Shown piece by piece: positions 13,501 through 24,487 of a DNA stretch of 64,000 bases. A program made the position numbers and the translations under genes. This stretch comes from Amphibalanus amphitrite. Its lineage: Eukaryota > Arthropoda > Thecostraca > Balanomorpha > Balanidae. The notes beneath the pieces were generated by a model. The model worked only from the letters and a program-made list of their open reading frames with translations, searched no databases and was not told the DNA's origin. The number at the start of each line of letters is the position of its first letter. Within the stretch, counting starts at the first letter, position 1. Location: the NCBI RefSeq assembly GCF_019059575.1, contig NW_024881696.1, forward strand, positions 124,001 to 188,000, given 5' to 3'.

Positions 13501-14597
13501 CAGAAGAGTCCACAGCAGCCAAGAAAGCGGTTCAGACCAGCTTTTACATGGATGACTTCGTCAAGTCAGAATGTTCCAGTGAAGCTGCACTCAATATGAA
13601 AAGAGAAGTCTCCAGCATCCTCGCCAAAGGAGGGTTCTGCCTCACGAAGTGGATGAGCAATGAGGAGAGGGTGCTGGCTGAAGTCCCGGTTGATGAAAGA
13701 GCTGTCTTGAAGATAGACTCGTCGGGCAAGTCGTACTGCAGCGTTTTAGGATGCAAATGGACCCCGCAGGACGACTACCTGGCCGTCAAGTGTAGCGTAG
13801 TCGCGGTGCCGCCGACGAAGAGAGGAATCCTGAAGCAAGTCGCGTCTATGTTTGATCCTTTAGGGATCGTGGCGCCCTACACACTAGTGGCGAAGAAACT
13901 GATCCAGAGTCTCTGGGAAAGAAAGCTAGGCTGGGATGAAGGAATCACAGGAGAAACCCTACATATCTGGAGACGCTGGCAAGAAGAGCTTCAGCATGTT
14001 GAGGACGCATGTGTTCCACGGTGGTATGGCGCGCCGGAACAAGAAGTTGACGCTCAGTACGAGCTGCACATGTTCAGCGACGCCTCCGAATTAGCGTTCG
14101 GTACCGTAGCATACATCAGAGTATTGTCCAGCGGCTACTATCACAGTCGCTTTGTGATGGCTCGCACTAGGCTCGCACCTCTGCGACAGCTGTCGATAGT
14201 CCGACTTGAGCTGCAAGGTGCCGTCATGTCAACAAGAGTAGCCAGTCTTATCAAAAGGGAAATGAACTACAACTTCAAGCGAATCGTCTTCTGGACAGAC
14301 AGTCAAGTGGTGCTGCAGTTTTTGAAGAACGAAAGTCGGCGATACCACACATTTGTGGCGAATCGTGTATCTGAGATTCACGACACGACAAGCCCAGATC
14401 AGTGGCGCTTCGTGCCAGGCTCAGAAAATCCGGCAGATCTCTGCTCAAGAGGAAAGGAAGCAAGAGTGGTGGCTAGGCCCAGCGTTTCTAGAAAGCAAAG
14501 AAGAGCACTGGCCACCACAAGAGGACGTAGGAGACATCAGTCCAGACTGTGTAGAAGTCAAGAGGTCAGCAGCCATCTGTGCGACAAGTCATGCTAG
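10521..14597 (+). CDS. BEL/Pao gag-pol polyprotein, N-terminal part (gag, protease, RT, RNase H)
   Basis: A 1358-codon frame starting at the first ATG after the left LTR. In order it shows: a charged coiled-coil N-terminus (about 1-220); a DUF1759 gag-like region (about 245-400); two zinc knuckles, the second CFICLKKGHMSRNC (about 470-515); a retroviral-type aspartic protease with LLDPGSQTSL (about 585), where DPG replaces the usual DSG or DTG; reverse transcriptase with the FYMDD catalytic box (about 1007); and RNase H with FSDAS (about 1184) and WTDSQ (about 1257). It makes and processes the cDNA in cytoplasmic particles. The last roughly 45 residues, after the NPADLCSRG segment, look out of frame: the expected integrase linker continues in the +1 frame. 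The DPG change may matter for protease activity. Confidence 0.93.
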   Translation: MSASDFKRKRGRMLSNLTRVRRRALVMIENRGSRTQLVDMLKELDAALESLEEVNEELKEAIAEDEALVQEAVDYMKVAEQQHDEAYQCIREYLKSRQGETPSIVSGSIQSHQSSSSLAARSADIAFQVKEKERKLLERRHLREKEEQELRRKNELQAAKDAEELARLEARLTAAAESELSWDRRKDFDGEASAVEEQGAQTEGDSPAEKESEDDSPEVHVPILPSSARPVPTQSESLFARSLPRITLPNFSGSPGEWPRWFALFRTLVHDQATLNSTEKIAHLQNAVTGPAQQLISGMLYEGTLYEEALHALENRFGRQEDIVQAKMKAIFACPSPADLDLQGLERFHSAVHSAVTVLQNLKYEGDLQSTENLRRIVEKLPQEMKRVWSAHVVEMEPARATLINFDQWLTKQVRISQKLTAVTIQDTDQVKKRAWQSRPATGAQHQKTKEKTLATLATNTTASLDSDTCVCCSGKHHLKDCEAFRARDANGRAELVFSSGMCFICLKKGHMSRNCVFSKKCGIDGCRMKHHKMLHGSHRVRPHGGDQRVIAAVTGNRPAEGMTLLQIVPVRVHGQDGRFRDTLALLDPGSQTSLCSEAIIRDVKISGEAQSLCIENVEGRGSTKRSERVQLTLSPLCEGQDVDRKILVPEAFSVPRVNVRAQHIPKRLKDDWKHLQGINIPDCSQGTVEVLLGANVLEAVLQREAKVGRAGEPVAVRTAFGWTLTGTIAGFVPPQTREVMFIHRADTEDRHLGECVEEWWKTDSFGTKVELKGEASAEDLRALRLLDTSVKKCGDRYEAGLLWKGKDQRMPDNRASAMRRLQSLEKGLLRNPEKAKAYEAELQAYVEAGHARKLSQEEADQRLKKRWLLPHHAVVNPNKPKLRVVFDAAATHLGVSLNSELMKGPDMLQNLVGILLRFREEQTAMVADIKKMFHQIRIRQEDQPALSFWWRNLDTTRQPDMYQMQVAIFGAKCSPAIANFVLQRAPEDGCTDTEESTAAKKAVQTSFYMDDFVKSECSSEAALNMKREVSSILAKGGFCLTKWMSNEERVLAEVPVDERAVLKIDSSGKSYCSVLGCKWTPQDDYLAVKCSVVAVPPTKRGILKQVASMFDPLGIVAPYTLVAKKLIQSLWERKLGWDEGITGETLHIWRRWQEELQHVEDACVPRWYGAPEQEVDAQYELHMFSDASELAFGTVAYIRVLSSGYYHSRFVMARTRLAPLRQLSIVRLELQGAVMSTRVASLIKREMNYNFKRIVFWTDSQVVLQFLKNESRRYHTFVANRVSEIHDTTSPDQWRFVPGSENPADLCSRGKEARVVARPSVSRKQRRALATTRGRRRHQSRLCRSQEVSSHLCDKSC

Positions 14598-16077
14598 TTC
14601 ACCAAAAGAAGAGATCACTTCTCTACTGTCCCAGCTCATAGACCCGGCGCGGTTCTCTTCATGGACTCGTTACAGACGCATTGTCGCATGGATAAGGCGA
14701 TTCATCAGCAACGTGAAGAGCAAGGTTGCTGGCACAGAAGTCATTGATGGTCCACTACGCAGCGCAGAAATTGATGCGGCTGAAATCAGCATAATAAAGG
14801 ACGATCAAGAAACCTGCATGAAACAAGCTAGTCTCGACCACCTGTCTCCATTCCGAGATCAACACGGCCTCATGAGAGTTGGTGGGCGCCTGAGCAAGAC
14901 TTCGTTAGACGAGTACACGAAACACCCCGTCATTCTTGACGCCAAGAGTGAGATCACCAGACTGGTCATTGTCGATGCACATCAGCGAGTCATGCATTGG
15001 GGATTGGAAAGAACACTTTGTGAGCTGAGATCGAAGTACTGGGTGCAACGGATGCGGTCAGCTGTGAAGAAGCACCTGTGGAAGTGTGCATTCTGCCGTA
15101 ACCGCCGCGCCTCGCCTCAGCCACCCAGGATGGCAGACTTGCCAGAGGCCCGTCTAGACATGAGACGTCCGTTCAGCACAGTCGGACTCGACTTTTTCGG
15201 ACCTCTGACGGTGAAGAAGTTTCGAAAGACAGAAAAGAGATATGTGCTGCTGATCACATGTCTCGCCACTCGGGCCATCCATTTGGAGCTAGCTGCTTTG
15301 ATGGACACCAGTAGCTTCATCATGGCACTGCGCCGCTTTATCGCACGAAGAGGTAGACCTCGAACTATCTACTCGGACAATGGCACTAATCTAGTCGGAG
15401 GCGAAAGAGAACTGCGAGAAGCCATCGAACATTGGAATCAGGCACAGATATCCGATGCTTTGAGTCAGAGAAACATCCAGTGGGTGTTCATCCCGCCAGC
15501 CGCCCCGCATATGGGCGGTGCATGGGAGCGTCTGATCGCCTCGGTGAAGCGCTCCCTCAAAGTGGTTCTAGGAAACAAATGCGTCTCGGAGGACGTTCTT
15601 CAGACGACCCTAGCGGAGGTCGAATTCATGATCAACGGCCGTCCTCTGACCTACATTAGCAGTGATCCTCAAGACCCCGAACCTCTTACGCCCAACCACT
15701 TCTTGTTGGGCTCATCTGATGGAAGAGAAGGACTACCGCCAGGGGTATTCAATGATGCTGATGCTGATGTTGTTGGACGGAGGAGATGGCAACAAGTACA
15801 GATCCTCGCTGAACATCTGTGGAAAAGGTGGCTCAAGGAGTACCTTCCTACGCTGATGAACAGACAGAAATGGAAGACAGAGAAGAAGAATCTGCAGATA
15901 GACGACGTAGTTTTGGTCGTCAACAGTCAGAGTCCTAGAGGATACTGGGAATTGGGACGCATCACAAGAGTCTACCCAGGCTCTGACGGAGGAGTCAGAT
16001 CAGCGGAAGTGAAGACAAAGAGTGGGACGTATGTTCGCCCGACAACGAAGTTGTGTCTCTTGGAGAGTCTCAACTAA
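14353..16077 (+). CDS. BEL/Pao integrase part of pol, in the +1 frame
   Basis: A frame one base ahead of the upstream one; family-like sequence starts around 14458 (WWLGPAFL), so the listed ATG is probably not a true start. It shows an HHCC zinc-binding motif (histidines about residues 208 and 214, CAFC about 245) and a DDE integrase core with Asp in GLDFFGP (about 277), Asp in YSDNGTN (about 341) and Glu in GGAWERL (about 390). A DUF5641-type C-terminal domain follows (about 465-570). It inserts the cDNA into the genome. BEL elements normally make one continuous polyprotein, so the frame change at about 14445-14465 is a recent indel, an assembly error in a purine-rich run, or a frameshift site. 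Confidence 0.88.
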   Translation: MWRIVYLRFTTRQAQISGASCQAQKIRQISAQEERKQEWWLGPAFLESKEEHWPPQEDVGDISPDCVEVKRSAAICATSHASSPKEEITSLLSQLIDPARFSSWTRYRRIVAWIRRFISNVKSKVAGTEVIDGPLRSAEIDAAEISIIKDDQETCMKQASLDHLSPFRDQHGLMRVGGRLSKTSLDEYTKHPVILDAKSEITRLVIVDAHQRVMHWGLERTLCELRSKYWVQRMRSAVKKHLWKCAFCRNRRASPQPPRMADLPEARLDMRRPFSTVGLDFFGPLTVKKFRKTEKRYVLLITCLATRAIHLELAALMDTSSFIMALRRFIARRGRPRTIYSDNGTNLVGGERELREAIEHWNQAQISDALSQRNIQWVFIPPAAPHMGGAWERLIASVKRSLKVVLGNKCVSEDVLQTTLAEVEFMINGRPLTYISSDPQDPEPLTPNHFLLGSSDGREGLPPGVFNDADADVVGRRRWQQVQILAEHLWKRWLKEYLPTLMNRQKWKTEKKNLQIDDVVLVVNSQSPRGYWELGRITRVYPGSDGGVRSAEVKTKSGTYVRPTTKLCLLESLN

Positions 16078-16417
16078 GCCTCTAAATCGGAATCATCGGA
16101 GAATCCGTGCGACGGGGTGCACGGCCAACTGGCCCAATATGTGATGCTCATGTGAGACGAACCGTGAAAGTAATTTGATCTTGATGGAGGGGGTACGTTC
16201 TGTGTTCGAAGACATTGATAATGATCCGCGTGGCTAGCACCCACATTTGTGACCTGCGTAAGGTCAACGCGAGCCGTGACAGAATCGGCATGGGCCGTTA
16301 GTGCTCAGAGCTGACACGGTGTGGTCGTTAAGTGCAGAGTGAAAGACACCGAGGGGTGTCAGGAACGTGTGGCCTGTATCGCGAGTGACATGTTTCGTGT
16401 TCCCCCTTGTGAACACT

Positions 16418-16429
16418 GGTGGGGGAGGA
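16418..16429 (+). other. Polypurine tract of BEL/Pao element
   Basis: GGTGGGGGAGGA ends exactly at the first base of the right LTR, the expected place for plus-strand priming. Confidence 0.75.
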
Positions 16430-16839
16430 TGTCGCGACCGGGGGGTACTGTGCGTTTGTTGCCTAGCAACGAAATTGTTGTCATATTTTTGTGCTTAGAA
16501 AATTAAGGAAAAGGGGGCTTTTTTTGGATGAGAAACTGATTGAAACGGGGTCATTATTATAGCTCATTCTGAAACAGTGAAAGTAAATATGCAAAGCCAA
16601 GGACGATGCATTCACTGATTAACAAGTGTCAAAGTGACATTCAAGAAAGGTTTATCTTTATGTTTCAACTTATTTCTTAGTTTATTTTCTCTCGTTAGCC
16701 GCAATGTGCGACTTTTGGAACGGTGTTTTTCATTTCGATCAAGGAGCGAAGTGGATCAAGCCTGTACCAAAATAAACATTGATTTCGAAAGTGCATTTGC
16801 GGCATTAAGTTTCATATTTTTTAACGGCTAACGGTGACA
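16430..16839 (+). repeat. 3' LTR of BEL/Pao element
   Basis: 410 bp, apparently identical to the left LTR, followed by the CTGAC target duplication at 16840-16844. Its AATAAA is at 16771-16776. Confidence 0.95.
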
Positions 16840-17773
16840 CTGACCTTGACCTGAAAATCAAAGTACAAGCTTGGTACCCTCAGAGTATCTAGAGCATCTG
16901 TTCACGAGTGTGTGAACCAAAAATGAGCCTGATCTGACTTGTAAGACGGCGGCCAGAGCCCAAAACGTGAAGAAGCCAAAATGCTAATAATTTTTACTTT
17001 GACCTGACCTGTGACGTCATCGGTGACCTCGAGGTCAATGAAATTAGGTTTCGCTCGACAGTTTTTCTGGGGCTATCAGACGCCGTTTGAATTTTGACGA
17101 TCGGCCCAGTAGTTTTGGAGTTAGGAGGGGGGGCTTTGAATAGCCCCCCCCCCCCAGTAGGGCGTGTTATACGCAGACCCCAGTGGGGCGCGGGTTAATT
17201 AATGAGTTCGATTATTTGTAATCTCTCATTTCATCGCTCTTAGGGAAACTAGGCAGGAATGAGGCATTTCGGAGTGTTCTGGTGACCTGGTGAATTAATT
17301 CTTTTAAACTAAGACGCGATTGTTAATCTTATTTTGGGTATTACAATGCAACTATTAAAGCACATTGGATAGGGTCCAACGCCACGGGTCGACTGACATG
17401 CAGCTTGGCCTAATAAGACGTTGAACTTAACCTTTCCATAACCTTTAGTTAGTGATTTAGAAATGAGATGATATACCTATAATTAGTCGCGTTTTTCTGA
17501 GAGCAATGCATTGAATAAATCACAGTTTTGCATATGGGCTCTGCGTCAAAGCTTTTGCAGAAGAACTGCTAACGCAAAAATGCACATTTTGTCTTTTTTT
17601 TGCCTGTGGATGTCAAGTACTTGGGAGGATGATGACTATCCAGTTTTAAACAGAAGGATTAGCATTTCTTAGTTGCCATTGACTGATCGTCTTTATCGTG
17701 TTGCTTTGTTACATCACAAGAAAATATGGGAAGTATGTATCTATGTAGGCTGCGGAGACGATGGATTGTTTAG

Positions 17774-17850
17774 TGGCTCCGATTCCGACTCCGTCTTCCA
17801 AAATTGACTCCGACTCCGACTCCGACTCCAGCTCCGACTCCGGATATTGC
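17774..17850. repeat. CTCCGA hexanucleotide repeat
   Basis: Imperfect tandem GACTCC/GATTCC hexamers. A related block lies at 19164-19270, and the reverse-complement form GGAGTC at 62836-63110, so this is a dispersed repeat family rather than one local slippage event. Confidence 0.8.
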
Positions 17851-17969
17851 TCTTTATGTCCATGTAATAAAAGTGAAGGTCATGTCGGAGTTCTTAATTT
17901 TATCTTACCTGAAACGATCCTTCGCGCGGTCCATGATTGACTTGCACTGAAAATATAGATACCTTTTAA

Positions 17970-18376
17970 AGCGACCCTCCCACCTTCAAAAATCAAAACA
18001 GTTAATGAATGGGCATAAAAGTGATGTCCCGTGGTTCAGAAAGATAAAAAATGAATTCACCGAAAAATATTCACAGGTTTTCAAGATATGGCATCCTAAA
18101 AATGCGATAGATGTTGCGCGGAAAGCGGTATACCACCACATTTTACCGATGTTTCAGTATAAGATTTGGACATCGTTAGATCTGCGCTGGCATCACTAAT
18201 TCTAAGGGATCATTCAAATGCATTAGCCCCTAAGAATCTGCAACTGCAAGTTTGAAATTAAATATCTCCGAATAAAGGCAATTCTCGATGTTGTGAGTGC
18301 CCAAACCGGAGTGCAAGCCAGGAACCCCAATTTGGCTATCTCAGCCCAAAACTAATGTCAAGGTGGGATGGTCACT
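17970..18376. mobile_element. MITE with AGNGACC...GGTCACT ends (copy 1)
   Basis: The left end AGCGACCCTCCCACCTT is matched in reverse complement by the right end (AAGGTGGGATGGTCACT). Flanks are TTAA (17966-17969) and TCAA (18377-18380), a mutated duplication. It aligns along its length with the copy at 41049-41512, including a shared GTTTTCAAGATAT segment and TTGGCTATCTCA near the right end. No coding capacity. Confidence 0.75.
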
Positions 18377-18481
18377 TCAAATAACATTCAGAAATAAAAA
18401 CAGGTTCTGCCGCAGCCGCCGTCACTGTTTTATTTTCAATGAAAACGCTCGTTAAAAACAGGGGTTTGTCCTTTATTTTAA

Positions 18482-19049
18482 CCCTCGCCAGGCGAGGGCC
18501 TTTTCCATAACACGAACGCCGAGGGGGGGAGTTGGTATGACCCCCCTCGCGATTGGCTCCTATGGCACTTAGAAACGCCAAATTTACAGGGTAGGTGGGT
18601 CCATAGGAGATCTCGTTCCTGTGAAAGTTTGGTGACTCTAAGTCAATATTTAGGGGGGGGGGGTTGGGGGTATGAGTGCAAAAATTTTGCTAAAACATGT
18701 CAAAAGTTTTTCGCTTATAACTTTTTACCTAGTGAAGATAGAGCAAAACAAAAGCACCAGTGAACTCAGGACGTCCGTGCGCATCGAATGATGTACTTTG
18801 TTACCAATTTAAGTGAACTCTGGAATTCAGTTGCCGCTAAGATAGTCCAATTTTCCCCTGACCTTGTACTGTTTTTTGTGACCTGGTGACCTGACCTGAA
18901 AAGACTGGGACTTCAAATTTTCAGAAAAGGTGCGAAAAGGTTGCCCCAGAGGGTATGCCAAATTTGGTGGCGCTACGCACCACCGTTTTTACGTTATTTG
19001 CGAAAAACCTTAGGGGGGGGGGTTGCATCAACCCCCCTCGCCGGGCGAC
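18482..19049. mobile_element. TTAA element H, partial
   Basis: TTAA (18478-18481) is followed by the terminal palindrome CCCTCGCCAGGCGAGGG and then a G7...C6 hairpin at about 18521-18548. The right side ends in a similar G-run/C-run hairpin at about 19012-19037 followed by CTCGCCGGGCG, but the terminal GGG-TTAA is missing, so the right end is truncated or decayed. It carries the GCATCGAAT core at 18781-18789 and TGACCT hexamers at about 18890-18900. Confidence 0.6.
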
Positions 19050-19163
19050 AATCTGATTTTGAAAGGCTAGCGAACGAGATATCGTCAAGCAAACAGGTGC
19101 AAGGCGATACTTGAGCCATGTATTGTCAACTGCTACTTCGTAGTCGGAGTGGGTAGTATTTTG

Positions 19164-19275
19164 GCGATTCCGACTCCGACTCCGACTCCGGCCAATATTG
19201 TCAACTCCGACCGACTCCGATTCCGCCTCTGACTCCGATTCCGACTCTGACTCCGATTCCGACTCCGCAGCCCTG
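19164..19275. repeat. CTCCGA hexanucleotide repeat
   Basis: GACTCCGACTCC and GATTCCGACTCT variants in tandem, ending CCGCAGCCCTGCAG. Same family as 17774-17850. Confidence 0.8.
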
Positions 19276-19289
19276 CAGTATATTTACGC

Positions 19290-21160
19290 TGCCAACAAAA
19301 TTAGAGAAAAAGTTTCCTTCTGCTTAGTGTTTACCGTATTTGATCGAGATCGATGTCTTTCTGGGCGTTGAGTTAATATACAGCGAAATTCATTAAAACG
19401 ATAGTTGATTGTTTTGAATAGTTTAACAACTACTCAATCACTGATTAAGGATTGTCATGATTTTCTGCAGATGCTTGATTCATGATAACGTAGCGTAATA
19501 TTATGAATGCATATCATATCAAATAATTGCTCAATATGACCTTATAGATATTCACGAACGGACCACCCATCTCCTTTAGACATTGCAGCTCGGCGGATAT
19601 TTACTCGTATTTTGTATAACTAGCAGTATTGCTGACCGCCGGCGCCGATATATGAACCAAAGTGAAGTGATTTCATAGAAGGCCCCGTGGCGTCGAGTAC
19701 GTACCAGTAGCTCGTGATCACTGACGCTCCTGGTGGTCACTCGCATTCAGTATCCCATTCTAGTTAGTTAGCATAGCCCGCAGCAGTCGGTATTCCTAAC
19801 AAGAACTGCTGCAACCGCAATTACATTGTTATAGATGCATACCAATGATCGAAGTGAACAATTACAGGGTCGTTTTCATATCCTGGTATTCCACCCATCG
19901 AGATGATTCGATTATTTCCAGTCATGTTTCGAGACAATTACATCGACTAGAAACACGCAAAGATTGGTACAATTCGTATATCTGAGGCTACGCAGCCCCA
20001 CCCTTTTATTATCAGCAGCTGAAGGCTGTCCGAGAGCGTATTATTATCTAAAGCCTCATGAAAGCATTAAACACCCATCCTCCGTGTACCCGGCCTGCAG
20101 AGGTCTCCCATTAACTCTGCACTCGCAGTAAGTCATGCCGGCACTTTGCGTGATCATTGTCATTAGCCCCTGTATGAGCAATTATCTTTGCAGCCACAGG
20201 GAGGTCGGCTAAACGTGATATGATGGCTTTATTGCCCCTCAATGCGTAACAAGAGCTACCGTGTCCGTGTCAGTACGACACGGATTACAATTAGCTAATT
20301 AACTTGCGAAGAGTCTCAGTCAGGCTTCGTCTGATCACTTGTTTTCCAGGTTCTTGCTGAATCTAGGACTCCGCAAAAAGTCAGATCTAACATTGGATGC
20401 CAAATGAAAATTGCTCACCAAGACTATCAGTTCATTATAATCATCAGCCGTTTGCTCTCCTTGTCAATGGTTAATCTTCATATTTTTCGTGAAAGAAAAT
20501 CCACATTCCTATAGAAAAAACATTGTATTGTCCCTACTCCCTAAGGACTTATGGATCATCTGATAATAGCTAACAAATGAGCCTTATTTGAAACTGAAAG
20601 CAGGCCAATTTCCCTTTTATTTAACTCGCATTGGCGGAGACGCATCTATTTGGTATTTATGAATAGGATTAGGCCGATTAGGTATCAATATGACGACTAT
20701 ATTCTAGCGTTTGACTTACTTTTACATATTTTCTCTTCGGCATCAACATGACGGTGCTCTGGAAATATTCAACCCGGCTGACTACTCAGGTTAACGATTG
20801 ATTTCACTTATTTCATTTATTCATGTTTCTACAATGACGAGTAAAACATCCACAGGTGATCAAAGTTGTAGTTCAGAAGTTTGTTCTGATTTCCAGCAAT
20901 CATCATTTCACGCCCTATGAGCCGATGAGCATCCTTTCTCGGCAGCTGTCGCGTTTCGCGAACTTGTATCTCGTTCTACAACGATAATCAGCAACATCTT
21001 CCGCCAGTGTCAATATCCAGCCTGGCAACTCGTTTGCGTTCATCGGACGGCTGTTTAAACTGTTCATTCGCGCGGACAAAATGCAATTTTGAGCCGGCCC
21101 GGCCGCTCGACGGAGGGCCCCGTTTGAGTCACGTGACTGCGCCGAGGACCAATCGGCGTC
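19290..21160. other. Intergenic, no gene recognised
   Basis: About 1.9 kb without repeat structure or convincing coding frames. It lies upstream of the possible first gcm exon and could hold regulatory sequence; no specific site is claimed. Confidence 0.4.
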
Positions 21161-21176
21161 TGGGACGACGTTCAGT
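21149..21176 (+). promoter_or_regulatory. Possible core promoter (CCAAT plus TCAGT initiator)
   Basis: CCAAT at 21149-21153 lies about 20 bp before TCAGT (21172-21176), which matches the arthropod initiator. A TCACGTGA E-box palindrome is at 21129-21136. The surroundings are GC-rich. Short motifs like these occur by chance; the call depends on the candidate exon that follows. Confidence 0.25.
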
Positions 21177-21528
21177 GGATCAGTAGGATGAGGCTGGCCG
21201 GCCAGCCGCCGGCAGCCGGCCAGCCGGTCAGCAGCGTCGCCCGTGAAGAGCGGCCCGCTGCCTCCCGACGGTTCAGTCGGCACCGACAGCTCACAGATAC
21301 ACACACACACTGGTCACAGACAGACACACAGACAGACGGGCGGCGGAGGCGGCCGGTCATCTCGAACCGGTCAGAAGTGGACAGTCGCGCCGGGCCAGTC
21401 CTCTCCCAGCAGGGGTCGCGCCCGGTCCAGTCCTCGACCAGGGGTCGCGTCTCTCACTGGTCTTCACTCAGCGAGCTCAGCTGCCGGTGTCAGGACCGTC
21501 TCTCCAAGACACACGTCATGGTCGTCAG
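21174..21528 (+). other. Possible 5' exon of gcm (UTR or N-terminal coding)
   Basis: The GC-rich block ends in a good donor, GTCGTCAG|GTGAGT (21529). An ATG at 21518 gives MVVR across a splice to the acceptor CGACATCAG|GTGCCG (exon from 26513). The joined frame runs without a stop into the gcm ATG at 26541, adding 13 residues (MVVRCRSGSLGCA). The same frame is open back to an ATG at 21188. The implied intron is about 5 kb. Equally, transcription may start near 26380 and this block may be unrelated. Transcript evidence is needed. Confidence 0.3.
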
Positions 21529-23717
21529 GTGAGTGTCAGCGTCAGGTGCCCGATTGATGCCATTCTGTTTGGTCTGATGCGTTAGTGGATGTCGAGGTGG
21601 TCAGGTGAAAACATTTTTGTTGTGTTCATGCTTGGTTTGTTGTTTGGTTGTGGTTGTGTGTTTGGTTGAATCCCGGCTCGGTACGCAATGGTTGTCAAGT
21701 GAGACTGTGCTTGCCTTTTCACGGTTTTGCCTTTTTAGCTGTTACCGTACGACCCTTTCTAACTAACCGGTATGCGACCTTCAGTAATTTTTAGAAAACA
21801 GCCGGCAATTCTCACAGATTCATGACACCTTTTGGCTTATTCATTTCATTTATAACGAATAACAATATCAAATTAATGACGCCGCTAACAACACCACACC
21901 CTCTACCCCGCACCGAAACACTCTCACTTGGCCGCTGCTCCACGTGACTGGCACAGCCGCCGCCGAGCGTCCGACCCTTCAGCATTGTTGTTCGGCAATT
22001 TTGCATGTGCAGATCGGTCAGAAACCGGTCGGGGCGACTCCGGCAGTGCAGGGAGGGAGCTCCTGGCCGTGACCCCAACCTCGACCGGTCCCGTGGCCTC
22101 CCCTGGCTCGGCGCCAATTGTTGGAGGGGTCATGAAGTGGTTTACTAAGATATCCCGGTTATCAGGGAGTCGGTGGTTTTGTGGTAAATGTCAGGCTAGC
22201 AGAAGCGTTTTGTGGTTAGGCTGTCAATGGTCTGTCATGTGCACGTGATTGAGCTTGATGTGGGAGGGATTATGAACCTGGTACCCGGAAATTATAAACA
22301 ATGGTAATGAACATGTTGAGCCTCTTCATCAGATTCAGGTGCTCGTTTCGTCGTGCATGGCTAAGTAGATAAACAAAATTCCTTTCCATTCATCACATGA
22401 TATGTTGATAGCTGTTTATGACCGAATCGGAATCCAGAGTCGCTTAGCTGCAGCTTTCAGTGCTCCTATTTAATTTCCTTATAACATTAAAGAGCAATAA
22501 CGCTGTCACGAAACAAAAGTGCACTAAGCTGTTTCGTCATCCATATTGGTATGCTTCTGTTGGTATGGCCTATTTGAAGATCATTTTATGATGTGGCTAG
22601 AAAAGCAGCATATGTACATGATCGGTTGCAGCATTTACCCTCTACTTAAAATTCGCCATTTGTTTTGTTAGGGCTTTGACTCGAACGTCATTGAATGCAA
22701 GGACTGTCAATCGAGCTAATTTGAGATGGTTAATTACATCTTCTAGGTATGTAGTAGATCATCCTTAAAGATGGCATTGCTTTGTGCAAAACATATTCTT
22801 AGCTAAATCAATGATTTCCACAATCCACACTCTTCACTTCAATAGCTGTACAAATTAGGATACAGTGGAGCAGAAGGTACGCTGTTTTTACTGACACCTC
22901 TTGGACAAACCGATATAGATTCCGGTAATCATTTGCCTTATATGAACGTCATCTAAGTATACCTTTTGAGAGCTACCATGTCATGCTCTAATGCCATTCA
23001 AATGATGGTTTACCTTTTAAGCTCTCAAAATAAATTTGTTTATGAGTTTGAAATAAGATTTTGTAAGGCAGAGATAAAAAACACACCAAGGTGCTGTATG
23101 CTGTCTTTTAACTACCTATGCGTGTTTTGAGAAAAGCGCCTTTGGCATCCTCGAGCACGCATGGTGCATGGTGTTTTTTTATACTTTTTTGCTGGTGTAT
23201 TTGTCCCATAAGTCTCAAAATGCTTTTTGTTAGCGATTCACCAAATACTATACTATATTCACTTTCCCTTGATCGTAACGTTGTCACCCTGGGTAAATTC
23301 CTTAAAGAACGAAATCAATTAAATAAACAACATTAAGCTTCCATCCAATCAGTAAACATAATATTACCAGCTGCAAGGAGCCCGATGAAAATCGTGCGAT
23401 AGCTGAACTGGTTTGCTGACTGCTAAACGGCCTTCCGCATATTTGGCACATATGTAGCCGCATACATGAATACCCCAGCGGCGTCGGCTCCGTCAGCGGC
23501 GGCGGCAGCTGGGCCAAACAGCGCCGGGCGCGCCGCAGCGTCGCCGACGCGCCGCGATTGTAGTCAATGTTGTGTAGTGTCAGCAGAGCGTGCCAATGCA
23601 CAGTGATAGCCGACACTGCCACGTGAGGGGCATCCCAGAGGAGAGATGACGTCACAGGATCACCGGGAGATCAGGGAGGAATGACGACTGATGCACCAGG
23701 TGCTGGTTCTTGCATCT

Positions 23718-23858
<141 letters not shown>

Positions 23859-24487
23859 TACTCTTAGTCTTCTTGTCGTTCTCTCACTTCCATCAGAGCT
23901 TCTCTGTATTCGTACCCGTAGACCGTACTTCACTGTCTCTTGGTTATTTCCCTTCACTGGTCAGTGGTCATCCCCATCCACGATATGATACAGCAGTCAG
24001 CAGCCACAATAAATCTCGCATTTTGACGTCATCAAACCACTATCTAGAAGAACTCAGCAACGCTCATCTCTTGTCTGCATCTTCGCCAGCACTCTGTCAC
24101 CAAGATCCTCACGGAAAATCGCCTCATCTCCGCGCTTCGATGGCCTTGTGTGCCTCCTATCGTGCACCGCGCTGTGGCGTCCAGCTGAGGCTGGCTGACC
24201 TTGCTAGGCACATGTCGCACCCCGACGAATTTCTCTCAGGCCCAGCTGTGCAAATACGCTGCTAAGAGCACTGAAGGGTGGCGAAGTGATGCAGACCATC
24301 AAATGAAGTGCTCACGACTCACGAGGGACGAGCACGTACCAAATGCGGCCACGCTTCAACCGTTCGCAGCAATGCTCATGGGTGTTTTTAGATACAAAAT
24401 GACAGGATGGCTGGCACTGGCTGACCTCCGTGCATCTGATCAGTGATGAATACGGAGCAGCGTCTGGGCAGCGGCTCTGGACCACGG

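Larger units (their letters stand above)
9958..16839 (+). mobile_element. BEL/Pao LTR retrotransposon, nearly intact and young
   Basis: A complete 6882-bp element: two 410-bp LTRs with TGT...ACA ends, a polypurine tract before the right LTR, and a 5-bp target duplication CTGAC at 9953-9957 and 16840-16844. Five-base duplications are typical of BEL/Pao. The internal region codes for gag-like, protease, reverse transcriptase, RNase H and integrase domains in the BEL/Pao order, with one frame change near 14450. No envelope-like frame is present. The LTRs appear identical, so insertion was recent. It landed inside the older TTAA element A. I could not identify a primer-binding site starting TGG directly after the left LTR. 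Confidence 0.95.
9134..17194. mobile_element. TTAA element A, piggyBac-like non-autonomous, split by a retrotransposon
   Basis: The left end reads TTAA then CCCGCGCCCCACTGGGG; the right end reads its exact reverse complement then TTAA. Target copies are at 9130-9133 and 17195-17198. Each end carries a G/C palindrome around a short centre: GGGGCTATTTATAGCCCC on the left, GGGGCTTTGAATAGCCCC on the right. The right end has an extra partial duplication of the terminal unit. Internally there are many TGACCT/AGGTCA hexamers (9780-9960, 16840-17040). Removing the BEL/Pao insertion leaves about 1.2 kb, close to copies at 42.3 and 56.3 kb. No transposase is visible. The piggyBac assignment rests on the TTAA target and CCC/GGG termini, and is inference. 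Confidence 0.8.
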
